In this document: piece by piece, positions 40,745-49,364 of the stretch | Numbering within the stretch: position 1 is the first letter of the stretch | How the letters are laid out: each line of letters starts with the position of its first letter | Assembly (NCBI RefSeq): GCF_014279655.1 | Contig: NZ_CP047946.1 | Span: 2,418,001-2,482,000, forward strand | Reading direction: 5' to 3' | DNA length: 64,000 nucleotides | DNA from: Synechococcus sp. ROS8604 | GTDB lineage: Bacteria > Cyanobacteriota > Cyanobacteriia > PCC-6307 > Cyanobiaceae | The notes under the pieces: generated by a model | What the model saw: only the letters and a program-made list of their open reading frames with translations | Databases searched by the model: none | What the model was told of the DNA's origin: nothing | Translations under genes and position numbers: made by a program

Positions 40745-42729
40745 GGTTGATAACTACTGGCGGGGATCAGGCTCCAATCGCCATCCCCACGCAGTTCAAG
40801 CACGTTGTCATGGAAGTGCTTGAGGGAAGGACGATGGCCAACACTAATAAAAGAGAGATCTCGATCCACGAGCAACTCATAAAGCTGCTTCTCTGTCTTC
40901 ACATCAAGGGCGCTGGTCGCCTCATCCAGAACCACAAAACTCGGAGAATTCAACAACAAGCGTCCAAAGGCCAGTCGTTGCTGTTCTCCAAGAGAAAGAA
41001 TTCGGGGCCAATCCTGCTTGATATCCAAGTCGGGATAACGCGTCACTAACTTCTCCAAGCTGACTTGCTCCAACACGCTTCTCAATTGCTCATCACTAAA
41101 GCGATTCTCATCTACTGGATAACAAAGCTGTTCTCTTAACGAGCCCAGCAACATATAAGGCTTCTGGGGGATGAAAAGGAGATCCCCCATCGAGGGCCTC
41201 TCAACACTTCCCCTGCTGGGTTCCCAAAGGCCGCTAATCATCCGCAGCAGGGAAGTCTTTCCACATCCTGATGGCCCCACAACCAAAAGTTTGTCGTGGT
41301 CACCGATATCAATCGTGAGATCTTCGATGACTGGATTCTTTCCATTCGGAGGATATAAGTCTGCAGACCGAATCACGATGCCGTTGCTTCCTGGGACCTC
41401 GCGACTGTTGCTGCTGGGAGCCTGCTGGCTCACCTGCTCAATTTTGGTTTGGAATCCTTCGAGACGACTAATGCCGGCAGCAAACTGAGCAAGCTGCTCA
41501 ATGCGAGCCACGATGAAGAACAACGATCCCTCAACCATATTGAAAGCAAAGTTGGCCTGATTGAACACACCAAAATCGATCTCTCCCGCAAAATACACAG
41601 GTGCCATAACCAAGAAGGGCAGAAAAACTCCCGCATACGACACCGATCGCCGCATGACATCGATGATCACCTGCCAAATAATGAGGAGATTGAAGTTTTT
41701 AACAACAGAACCCAGACGCCGATAGGACTCTTGCTTTTCCTGCCCCTCCCCCGAGTAAAAAGCGATGGATTCAGCATTGTCCCTGATATGAACCAGTCCG
41801 TAACGAAAATCAGCTTCATAGCGGAGCTGGTCATAATTAATGCGCACGAGGTTGCGCCCTGAAACAATCAGAAGCGTGGTGGCAACCGCCGAGTAGGCAA
41901 ACAGAGTGAACGTCAGCCTGGAGCTAATACTCCAGAGCACCAAGATGTTGAGTGAAAACGTTAAGAGCGCATCAAAAAGACCCAAAGCAAGACTCAGACT
42001 TTGTGCCGTAAAAGACTCCGTATCTTGGGTAATCCTCTGGTCAGGATTATCAATATCCGTTTCATCTTCACTATTAGGGTTGAGAACATAATAAGCCCTA
42101 TTTTTCATATAGTCGCCAATCAACGATTTAGACAGCCACTCCCTCCAAATAATTCCCAACTTTGCAGTAATATAAACTTGCGTCACCCGAATGGGAAGGG
42201 CTACCACAAAACAGGCGCCATAAATAGCCAGTCGTCCATAGAAGCCACCTTGGTCCTTATCCACCAAGGCATTCGTGATGTCTCGGTAGATAAATCCGAT
42301 CCCCGTATTAATGCCGTTAACAGCAAGCAACATGAACACAATCGTTGCCAATAAGCCCCAATTGAGCCAACGCCGCTGGCGCAATTGCTGACGGAAAGCA
42401 ATGAAACTGGCCAAACCAACCAGAAACAGCCCCACGAAAGCCACTCCCCACCAACTCGACCAAATCGTGGCGATCGTTCCCGAAACACCAGACAGATATT
42501 TCTCCGTTAAGTCTGGTTGAAGCCGATCCAGGCTTCGAATCAAGGCGGTAAGAACCGCAAGCACCAACCCGCCAACACAAAACAGAAGGCATAACAACAG
42601 CCAGATGAACTGCCATCCACTGGCCTGATCCAGGGGCAAGAAAAACGGTTGCGCCAGGTGCCGCAGCTTTCGGAGTTGATTGCGCAGGTTCTGCAGTGAT
42701 CCGGGGCCTGCGGTGGTGGTCGCTGTCAT
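40741..42729 (-). CDS. ABC transporter, fused permease and ATPase (SbmA/BacA-YddA type)
   Basis: This 662-residue protein has six predicted membrane helices (about 30-400) of the ABC_membrane_2 type (ITQDTESFTAQSLSLALGLF, ENAESIAFYSGEGQEKQESY with its first residue D in the protein). The nucleotide-binding domain has Walker A VVGPSGCGKTSLLR, signature LSLGEQQRLAFG, Walker B FVVLDEATSALD and a late His in SVGHRPSLKHFHD. Relatives move peptides, vitamin B12 or fatty acyl compounds. It is cotranslated with the HLIP. Confidence 0.88.
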   Translation of the reverse strand: MTATTTAGPGSLQNLRNQLRKLRHLAQPFFLPLDQASGWQFIWLLLCLLFCVGGLVLAVLTALIRSLDRLQPDLTEKYLSGVSGTIATIWSSWWGVAFVGLFLVGLASFIAFRQQLRQRRWLNWGLLATIVFMLLAVNGINTGIGFIYRDITNALVDKDQGGFYGRLAIYGACFVVALPIRVTQVYITAKLGIIWREWLSKSLIGDYMKNRAYYVLNPNSEDETDIDNPDQRITQDTESFTAQSLSLALGLFDALLTFSLNILVLWSISSRLTFTLFAYSAVATTLLIVSGRNLVRINYDQLRYEADFRYGLVHIRDNAESIAFYSGEGQEKQESYRRLGSVVKNFNLLIIWQVIIDVMRRSVSYAGVFLPFLVMAPVYFAGEIDFGVFNQANFAFNMVEGSLFFIVARIEQLAQFAAGISRLEGFQTKIEQVSQQAPSSNSREVPGSNGIVIRSADLYPPNGKNPVIEDLTIDIGDHDKLLVVGPSGCGKTSLLRMISGLWEPSRGSVERPSMGDLLFIPQKPYMLLGSLREQLCYPVDENRFSDEQLRSVLEQVSLEKLVTRYPDLDIKQDWPRILSLGEQQRLAFGRLLLNSPSFVVLDEATSALDVKTEKQLYELLVDRDLSFISVGHRPSLKHFHDNVLELRGDGDWSLIPASSYQP

Positions 42730-42754
42730 GACGTCATTCTCTCAAGCAAAACCT

Positions 42755-43096
42755 TCATCCGGGAGGCCAATCCAGGGAACGCCCACCGATCACATGCACG
42801 TGCAAGTGGAACACGGTCTGCCCGGCACCCTCTCCGCTGTTAATCACCGTTCGCCAATCACTTAACCCTTCTTGTTTGGCGACCTTCGCAGCCACCAACA
42901 GCAAATGCCCAAGCAGCTCCTCATCCCCTTTCTCCGCCTCGCGCAAGCTCTCGAGTGGTTTGCGCGGAATCACCAGCACATGCACAGGAGCGGCCGGAGC
43001 GACGTCGCGGAACGCCAAACAGCTGTCATCGCTGTACACCTCATCGCATGGAATGTCTCCACGCAAGATGCGGGCAAAAATCGTGTCACCAGCCAT
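42755..43096 (-). CDS. HIT-family nucleotide hydrolase (Hint-like)
   Basis: This protein of about 113 residues has the histidine triad FHLHVHVIGG at the C-terminus, and DTIFARILRGDIPCDEVY at the start. Hint proteins hydrolyse adenosine phosphoramidates and acyl-adenylates. The start at ATG 43096 is preferred over the upstream one because family members begin just before the DTIF motif. Confidence 0.92.
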   Translation of the reverse strand: MAGDTIFARILRGDIPCDEVYSDDSCLAFRDVAPAAPVHVLVIPRKPLESLREAEKGDEELLGHLLLVAAKVAKQEGLSDWRTVINSGEGAGQTVFHLHVHVIGGRSLDWPPG

Positions 43097-43165
43097 GGTC
43101 ACAACCCTGGGCAAAACAGTGCATGAGACGGGTGGGGCATCAGATGCTTACCCCGCAACCATTCA

Positions 43166-44739
43166 ATGCTGGCACGCTGCTCAAGTGCATCCCTTCAAGG
43201 GATGGAGGCGCTACCCGTCACGGTGGAAGTGGATCTGGCCCCAGGGCTTCCCGGCTTGCAGCTTGTAGGACTTCCAGATACGGCCATCCAAGAGTCGCGC
43301 GAACGCGTCCGGGCAGCGCTGCGCAACAGCGGGTTCCGCGGGCCCCTGGTTCGGGTCATCGTCAATCTGGCTCCAGCCGATCGACGCAAGGAGGGACCGG
43401 CCTTCGATCTGCCGATCGCGCTGGCCTTGCTCGTCGCCAGCGGTCAGCTTGATCCCCAAAAACTGGAAGGGCTCTGCTGCGCCGGAGAACTGGGCCTGGA
43501 CGGAAGCTTGAGGTCCTGCCGCGGCATCCTGGCCATGGCGTGCCAAGCGAAAACCCAGCAAGCCAAAGCCTTTGTGGTGCCATCAGCCAACGCAGCAGAG
43601 GCATCTCTCGTGGACGGACTCCCCATCGTGAGCGCCAAAACGCTTGGCGAGCTCGTTGAGCAGTTACGGCATGGAGGCCAGAACCACCGTTGTTCTCCTC
43701 CCGAACAGGAAGTGGCTACAACGACCACCATCCCAACCAGCGCATCAGAACCTCCGTCCGCAGCACCCCTCACGATTCAGCATTTCGCTCGAAAAGCCCT
43801 GGCGATTGCCGCCGCCGGTGGGCATCACCTTCTGATGGTGGGACCCCCTGGCTGTGGCAAAACGATGTTGGCGCGAGAGCTCCCCAGTCTGCTTCCGCCG
43901 TTGAGCGACTCAGAGGCCCTAGAGCTCACCCGTCTTCAATCCATTGCTGGCACGCTCGGCAGCGTGACAAGCCTGGTGAGGCAACGACCATTCCGAGCAC
44001 CGCATCACAGCACCACGGCAGCAGGGCTTCTCGGGGGGGGGGGATCAATCCCCGTCCCGGCGAATTGAGCCTGGCCCATGGAGGCGTGCTGTTTCTTGAT
44101 GAGCTCACTGAATTTCCGAGAGCCATCCTCGATCAGTTGCGTCAGCCTCTGGAGGAGGGCGTTCTCTGGATCAGCCGAGCCCGATTGCGCTGCTCGTTCC
44201 CCTGCAGGGTGACCCTGGTGGCGGCGACCAATCCATGCCCTTGCGGATGGCATGGTGATCCTTCCAATCGCTGCCGTTGTTCTGAACTTCAACGGCAGCG
44301 CTACTGGAATCGTTTGTCTGGGCCATTTTTAGATCGGCTCGATCTTCAATGCCGCCTCGAACCCGTGCCGACCAGCCAACTTCGCCGGTGCTTCAAGACA
44401 GCAGAAGAGCCAACAGAGACTCCAAGAAAAAGCAGCTTCTCTCCCAAAGCCATCCAAGCCGCGCGCATCAAAATGTGCCAACGCAACCCGGGCAAGCAGC
44501 TCAACAGCCAACTCAGCGCGCTGGAGCTCGGGCGTTACGGCCAGATCGCAGAGCGAGCCTTTCAATGCTGGGAGCAAGTGGTGTCGAAACGGCAGTTGAG
44601 CATGCGCAGCAGCTTGAGGCTTCTGCGCGTTGCCCGAACCATTGCCGACCTAGACGCTGTGCCAACGGTGGGCGAACAACACCTGGCGGAAGCGATCTGC
44701 TTCCGAAGTTATGACCACGCGCCCAGAGCAAACAGCTAA
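43166..44739 (+). pseudogene. comM: Mg-chelatase-like AAA ATPase ComM/YifB, frameshifted at a run of eleven G
   Basis: The first frame (43166-44068) encodes the N-terminal Lon-like domain and the AAA domain with Walker A VGPPGCGKTMLARE and AHHSTTAA-like PHHSTTAAGLLGGGG. At 44033-44043 there are eleven G. The first frame then ends after VPAN, while a second frame continues with GINPRPGELSLAHGGVLFLD (Walker B) and runs to 44739 with the normal C-terminal domain (SMRSSLRLLRVARTIADL). Nine or twelve G would join the two. ComM is a branch-migration helicase that helps natural transformation. The interruption could be real, phase-variable or a sequencing error. Confidence 0.85.
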
Positions 44740-44751
44740 ACGGACCGTCGC

Positions 44752-44898
44752 TTAACGCGCTCCATGGTGAGGAACGTCGCGATAGGGCTGGACTCCAATC
44801 GGAGGTGGAACCGTCTTCTTCTCTTCACTTGGATTTCCAACAGCATGCGACAGGGTTTCTGCAAACCATTCGCGCAGCGAACTAAACATGAATGCCAT
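44752..44898 (-). CDS. 48-residue protein of unknown function
   Basis: The frame MAFMFSSLREWFAETLSHAV to the end IGVQPYRDVPHHGAR is preceded by GGAGGAGATCCACC, a very strong ribosome-binding site. It has an amphipathic N-terminal helix and a basic, Pro-rich end. It is probably real given the ribosome-binding site and composition. It lies between convergent comM and rpsU. Confidence 0.6.
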   Translation of the reverse strand: MAFMFSSLREWFAETLSHAVGNPSEEKKTVPPPIGVQPYRDVPHHGAR

Positions 44899-45035
44899 GG
44901 TGGATCTCCTCCGAGATGCACCCAGTCTCGTCAGGCATGCAAGAAAAAGAAACAGTCGAAATACCGATCATTCGTCGTGCCACAGGAATCAATCCGTCAT
45001 GGCACGCCGATCTAAAAGCCAAAACTACGAACGAA

Positions 45036-45206
45036 TCAACGACGGCGACGACGCTGCTGAGCTTTGCGCTTGTACTTCTCGATTGGGGTTTCGTGATGGC
45101 GCAGGCGCTTGAGATCCGCAAAGATGCCGGCCTTGGAGACCTGACGCTTAAAGCGACGTAGGGCAGATTCGATGCCTTCGTTTTCTCCAACCGTGACCTG
45201 AGTCAT
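45036..45206 (-). CDS. rpsU: Ribosomal protein bS21
   Basis: This 56-residue protein starts [20 protein letters not shown] and contains [20 protein letters not shown], ending in the Arg-rich tail KAQQRRRRR. This matches bS21, which binds near the platform of the 30S subunit and takes part in initiation. The gene stands alone on the minus strand. Confidence 0.95.
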   Translation of the reverse strand: MTQVTVGENEGIESALRRFKRQVSKAGIFADLKRLRHHETPIEKYKRKAQQRRRRR

Positions 45207-45259
45207 TCAACAAGCGAGGATTTCCAGCTCAGCAATGTAGCAAGCGATCGGCAAATGGC

Positions 45260-45841
45260 TCAAAGAGCGCCTGGTGATCCAGGCATGTCATCCCGGTAAA
45301 CATAAAGATGTCCCAGCGTGCGCTTGCCGTATTGACGCCTCATCAGCTTCCAGCCCGGTTCAAGATTCAGCTTGAGGAAACCGTTTCCAGGCCCTCCTGA
45401 GCGAGCCACCACCATGGTGGGACGGGACGGATCACGCGTCGGGACGGCCAAGAGCTCGATATCGGAACCGGTTTTGATCACGGAGAGTCGATAACGCGTT
45501 CCAAGGTCATCGCCGCCAATGCGCAGGGAATAGCCATTGCCATCGATATAGCGGTTACAGATTCCGGTGAAGTCAAAACTGGCCAACAGGGGATCAACCA
45601 CTGCAGGGGAAGCTCCTGACACCGCAAAACACGGCCGGGCGCTGGTCCGTTGCTCATAAATGTTCAGCTGAGAGCTCTCACCCTTACCGATGGGAGCCGA
45701 CACCATCACAAATTGACTTTCGTCAACGTCTGCAGCAGTGAAGACGGATCCTTGAGCTCTCGCTGCTTGCGGCAGACCTGTGGCGACAGCTGCCGTAAAC
45801 ACAGCACAAGCAACACCAGCGTTCCAAGGACGGCCCATCAA
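45260..45841 (-). CDS. Exported DUF3747-type protein
   Basis: This 193-residue protein has a signal peptide (about 1-29, ending ARAQ), then GSVFTAADVDESQFVMVSAP and GLYEQR-like NIYEQRTSARPCFAVSG, FDFTGICNRYIDGNGYSLRI and a late GRTLGHLYVY-like KRTLGHLYVY. These are characteristic of the cyanobacterial DUF3747 family. It is probably periplasmic or surface-exposed. Function is unknown. Confidence 0.8.
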   Translation of the reverse strand: MMGRPWNAGVACAVFTAAVATGLPQAARAQGSVFTAADVDESQFVMVSAPIGKGESSQLNIYEQRTSARPCFAVSGASPAVVDPLLASFDFTGICNRYIDGNGYSLRIGGDDLGTRYRLSVIKTGSDIELLAVPTRDPSRPTMVVARSGGPGNGFLKLNLEPGWKLMRRQYGKRTLGHLYVYRDDMPGSPGAL

Positions 45842-45897
45842 TCAAATCCGTTCATTAAGGGGATCGTATTAGTCCCTTTGCGTCTGAGCACGTGCCA

Positions 45898-46095
45898 TCA
45901 GGCCGGTTTGTTGAGACGAATCGCGACTAAAAGTGACCCAAGCGTTGCCGGAAGACTCAAACCAAGGATCCATCGCGTTGGATTCACGCCCAGATCAGGG
46001 TCCCCATATGCCAATTCAAAAACACAGCCTGTAGCTGCGATTCCGAGCACACATGCCAGGGCCAGGAACAGGCCAGAAAGGGGTTTCATCGGCAT
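45898..46095 (-). CDS. Small membrane protein
   Basis: This 65-residue protein has two hydrophobic segments (LSGLFLALACVLGIAATGCV and WILGLSLPATLGSLLVAIRL) separated by a short loop with YGDPDLGVNPTR. It begins 4 bases after the stop of the deformylase gene, so it is likely in the same transcript. Function unknown. Confidence 0.65.
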   Translation of the reverse strand: MPMKPLSGLFLALACVLGIAATGCVFELAYGDPDLGVNPTRWILGLSLPATLGSLLVAIRLNKPA

Positions 46096-46099
46096 CGGT

Positions 46100-46708
46100 T
46101 TAAGGCGTCATGGGGCGGACGTCCTTGGCGAGGAAGCCATGATCTTTTAGCTCCTTGTTAAGGCCAGTGGCATCGGTCACGCGATCCACAAACAGCACCC
46201 CACGGAGATGATCCATCTCGTGCTGAATACAACGCGCCATCAGGCCGTCGGCCTTCATCGTGCGGGGTCGCCCCATCTCATCCCTGAAACTCAACTGAAT
46301 GGCCGTCGGACGGACCACATCGAGATACACCCCTGGGATGCTGAGGCAGCCCTCCTCATAGGTATCCACCGATGCGCTGCAGGTGGTGATTTCAGGGTTG
46401 ATCAGGACAAGGGGTGGGGTGCTTGGCGTCTCAAGGTCGAGGTCGATCACCAGCAATTGCTGATGCACCCCAACCTGAGGTGCCGCCAAGCCGATGCCAC
46501 GGGCCGTGTACATGCTGCGCAACATGTCACGGGCCAAGTCGCGCACACGCTCGTCCACCTTGCCAATCCTGCGCGCATCACCCCGTAGCGCGTCGTCGCC
46601 AAGGGTATAGATATTGAGCGGAGCACTCTCTAAGGGCTCCTTAGGCACGGCAATGGAGGAGCTGCTCTTCTCAGCCGATCGTGCCAACTGGGCGAAGCTC
46701 CTAGCCAA
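46100..46708 (-). CDS. def: Peptide deformylase (core copy)
   Basis: This 202-residue enzyme has GIGLAAPQVG, EEGCLSIPGV and QHEMDHLRGVLFVDR, the three active-site motifs, after an N-terminal extension of about 30 residues. It removes formyl groups from nascent proteins. It is probably the housekeeping copy; the accessory one is at 2114. It is divergent from the peptidase gene at 46774. Confidence 0.95.
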   Translation of the reverse strand: MARSFAQLARSAEKSSSSIAVPKEPLESAPLNIYTLGDDALRGDARRIGKVDERVRDLARDMLRSMYTARGIGLAAPQVGVHQQLLVIDLDLETPSTPPLVLINPEITTCSASVDTYEEGCLSIPGVYLDVVRPTAIQLSFRDEMGRPRTMKADGLMARCIQHEMDHLRGVLFVDRVTDATGLNKELKDHGFLAKDVRPMTP

Positions 46709-46773
46709 AACCCCTCCTACCTTGAAATTGTTCTGATCTTAGGCAGACCTGATCTCTGCTTGATCCGTTCGAC

Positions 46774-48687
46774 ATGTCTCTGCAACAGCCCCTACCCGCC
46801 ACAACCGCTCTCGGACGGACTTCGCTGCTGCGAGCTCCGCAGCTGCTGGGGGATTGGCTGCTCTGGCTCGAGCAGCGTCCCCACGAGAAAGGCCGCACCA
46901 CAGCATGCATCCGGCGCTGGGGGGAGCCAGAAGCCACACCTCTGGAGCTCACACCAGCCCCCATCAATTTGCGCAGCAGAGTGCACGACTACGGCGGCGC
47001 GCCGCTCACGGCGGCGCTAACGGAAGGAACACTCCAGCTGGTTTGGGTTGATGACGACGACGGTTGCCTCTGGTTCCAAGCCTGGACAGGTCTTGATGGA
47101 GATAACCCCCAAGCGCTAGACGCCCTCGACAGCCCCCAACGGCTGACCGCCCCCCGTGACAGCGCGCTGGGGGGCGGCGTGATTGACCCTCTCCGCTCAC
47201 GATGGTTGGGCGTGATCGAGGAGTCCGGTTGTGATCGCTTGGTGAGCGTGGCCCTCGATCAACGGGATCAAACCCCTGTTGTCGTCCATCAGCCTGCTGA
47301 TTTCGCGGGCTATCTCGCCCTCAATGCCGACGGAACCCATCTGGCTTGGGTGGAGTGGCAACAACCCTCCATGCCTTGGGATTGCTCCCAGCTCGTCTTG
47401 GCGCGACTGACGGCCTCTGGCTCCATAGAAGCTTGCCGTGGGATCGCGGGCGCTGAACCATCCCAGGCCCAGGGGATCTCCGTGTTTCAGCCCCAATGGC
47501 TGCCGGATGGAAGCCTCGTCGTGGCAGAGGACAGCAGTGGCTGGTGGAATCTGATGCGCCATCCCAACGCCGACAGCATGAACACCCACTGGCAACGCCT
47601 TTGGCCCATGGCCAAGGAGACCGCAATGCCCCAGTGGGTGTTTGGGATGAGTACCACCGCTTGGGATGGGGAGAAGCTGTTAGCCGCCGTCTGTGATCAA
47701 GGTGAATGGCAGTTGCAACGGCTCGGTCTCGATGGCTCGGCAGAGAGGGTGGAACAACCCTTCAACGATCTGGCCGATCTGCACGCATCCCATGGCCGGG
47801 CTGTCGCCATCGCCAGCAACAGCACCACAGGCCATGGACTGCTCGAGCTCGATTTGGGCGCAGGAACCTGGCGACACACTCCAGCCGCCTCCGCCGCCAT
47901 GGAGGTCAACGCAATCAGCGTGGGGCAATCGCTGTGGTTTGACGGATCCGGTGGGCAACGCACCCATGCCTGGTATTACCCCCCTGTTGGGGGAGCCGAT
48001 GCCTCGTCGCCACTGCTGGTGAAGAGTCACAGCGGGCCTTCATCCATGGCTCGCCGCGGCCTCAACCTCGCAATTCAGTTCTGGACCTCCAGGGGCTGGG
48101 GCGTGGTGGACGTGAATTACGGTGGCTCCACAGGCTTTGGCCGGACCTACCGCGACCGGCTTCAGGGGGGCTGGGGCGTGGTGGATGTCAACGATTGCGC
48201 CGCAGCCGCCAAAACCTTGATTGCCACGAACCGCGCAGATCCGAGCCGCGTCGCCATCGAAGGGGGCAGCGCCGGTGGCTTCACCACGCTGGCCTGCCTC
48301 TGCTTCACCGATGTGTTCCGCGCCGGTGCCTGCCGCTATGCCGTAAGCGATCCCAGTGCCTTAGCCACCGAGACGCATCGCTTTGAAGCCCGCTATCTGG
48401 ATGGCCTCATCGGCCGTTGGCCCGAAGAGCGGGATCTCTATGAGCAGCGCTCGCCGCTGGGCCATGCGGACCAGATTCGCTGTCCTGTGATCTTTTTCCA
48501 GGGTCTCAAAGACAAGGTCGTCCTGCCGCAGCAAACCGAACGCATGGCCGAGGCCCTACGCCGCAATGCCATCCCAGTGGAGGTGCACACCTTCCCAGAA
48601 GAAGGCCATGGCTTCCGAGATAGCGCCGTGCAAATAGCTGTTCTGGAATCGACTGAGCGTTTTTTCCGCCAACACCTCAATTTTTAG
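46774..48687 (+). CDS. Prolyl-oligopeptidase-family serine peptidase (S9)
   Basis: This 637-residue protein has an N-terminal beta-propeller region (about 1-380) and a C-terminal alpha/beta-hydrolase. The nucleophile is in AIEGGSAGGFTTLACL, the Asp is near FFQGLKDKVVLP, and the His is in FPEEGHGFRD. It resembles acylaminoacyl-peptidase/dipeptidyl aminopeptidases that clear short peptides. Its end overlaps the end of the convergent aldolase gene by 11 bases. Confidence 0.9.
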   Translation: MSLQQPLPATTALGRTSLLRAPQLLGDWLLWLEQRPHEKGRTTACIRRWGEPEATPLELTPAPINLRSRVHDYGGAPLTAALTEGTLQLVWVDDDDGCLWFQAWTGLDGDNPQALDALDSPQRLTAPRDSALGGGVIDPLRSRWLGVIEESGCDRLVSVALDQRDQTPVVVHQPADFAGYLALNADGTHLAWVEWQQPSMPWDCSQLVLARLTASGSIEACRGIAGAEPSQAQGISVFQPQWLPDGSLVVAEDSSGWWNLMRHPNADSMNTHWQRLWPMAKETAMPQWVFGMSTTAWDGEKLLAAVCDQGEWQLQRLGLDGSAERVEQPFNDLADLHASHGRAVAIASNSTTGHGLLELDLGAGTWRHTPAASAAMEVNAISVGQSLWFDGSGGQRTHAWYYPPVGGADASSPLLVKSHSGPSSMARRGLNLAIQFWTSRGWGVVDVNYGGSTGFGRTYRDRLQGGWGVVDVNDCAAAAKTLIATNRADPSRVAIEGGSAGGFTTLACLCFTDVFRAGACRYAVSDPSALATETHRFEARYLDGLIGRWPEERDLYEQRSPLGHADQIRCPVIFFQGLKDKVVLPQQTERMAEALRRNAIPVEVHTFPEEGHGFRDSAVQIAVLESTERFFRQHLNF

Positions 48688-49351
48688 AGGCTTGGCCATA
48701 TCCCAACCCACGGAACTGCCGATGCACCTCTTCCATTTGTGATGCGGACAACAGCGGAGGCTCCCCCAGCTGCAGCGCTTGCAAATACATCTGTGCCAGC
48801 GTCTCCACCTCAACGGCAATCTTCAGAGCCTGATCAAGATCCCGTCCCAAACTGACCAATCCGTGGTGAGACAGCAGGCAGGCCTGCCGGTCCTGCAGCG
48901 CCTGCACCGTGTGGGCTGATAGCGCAGCGGTCCCGAAGGTGGCGTAGGGAGCACAGCGAATGTCATCACCACCAGCCACCGCTGTCATGTAGTGGAACGG
49001 CGGAATCCCCCGGTCATGGCAGGCCAGCGCCGTTGCATGAATGGGATGGCAATGAAACACCGCCATGGCATCGGGACGATCCGCCAAAACATCGGCATGC
49101 AAGCGCCACTCGGACGAGGGTCTCCGCTCACGGCGAGGGAGTCCGCTTGGCAAAGGTTGACCGTCAAAATCGATCGCCACCAGATCCTCCGGCTCCATCT
49201 GGTCGTAGGCCAAGGAGCTGGGAGTCACCAACAATCCCCCCTCAATCCGCAACGACAGGTTGCCGGATGTGCCCTGATTCAAGCCGGTGCTGTTCATGGC
49301 GCGGGCCACGTCCACGAGCTCGCAGCGCAAGGCCCGCTCGTTCTCGTTCAT
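48677..49351 (-). CDS. Class II aldolase-family protein
   Basis: This 224-residue protein has GTSGNLSLR (phosphate binding), FHCHPIHATALAC (zinc His pair), the Glu-containing PSSEWRLHADVL and a late LSHHGLVSLG (third His). Such enzymes act as fuculose-phosphate aldolases or as methylthioribulose-1-phosphate dehydratase/aldolase. Its place directly after mtnA suggests that it acts on methylthioribulose-1-phosphate. Start ATG 49351 is preferred because GGGAGAGGG precedes it; a GTG start at 49372 would overlap mtnA. Confidence 0.8.
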   Translation of the reverse strand: MNENERALRCELVDVARAMNSTGLNQGTSGNLSLRIEGGLLVTPSSLAYDQMEPEDLVAIDFDGQPLPSGLPRRERRPSSEWRLHADVLADRPDAMAVFHCHPIHATALACHDRGIPPFHYMTAVAGGDDIRCAPYATFGTAALSAHTVQALQDRQACLLSHHGLVSLGRDLDQALKIAVEVETLAQMYLQALQLGEPPLLSASQMEEVHRQFRGLGYGQASKN

Positions 49352-49364
49352 CCCTCTCCCTGAA

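Noticed and set aside
43690-44042. The 5' part of the second long frame over comM as a separate gene
   Set aside because: Before the G run this frame is only a shadow of the real frame; coding similarity to ComM begins after the run.
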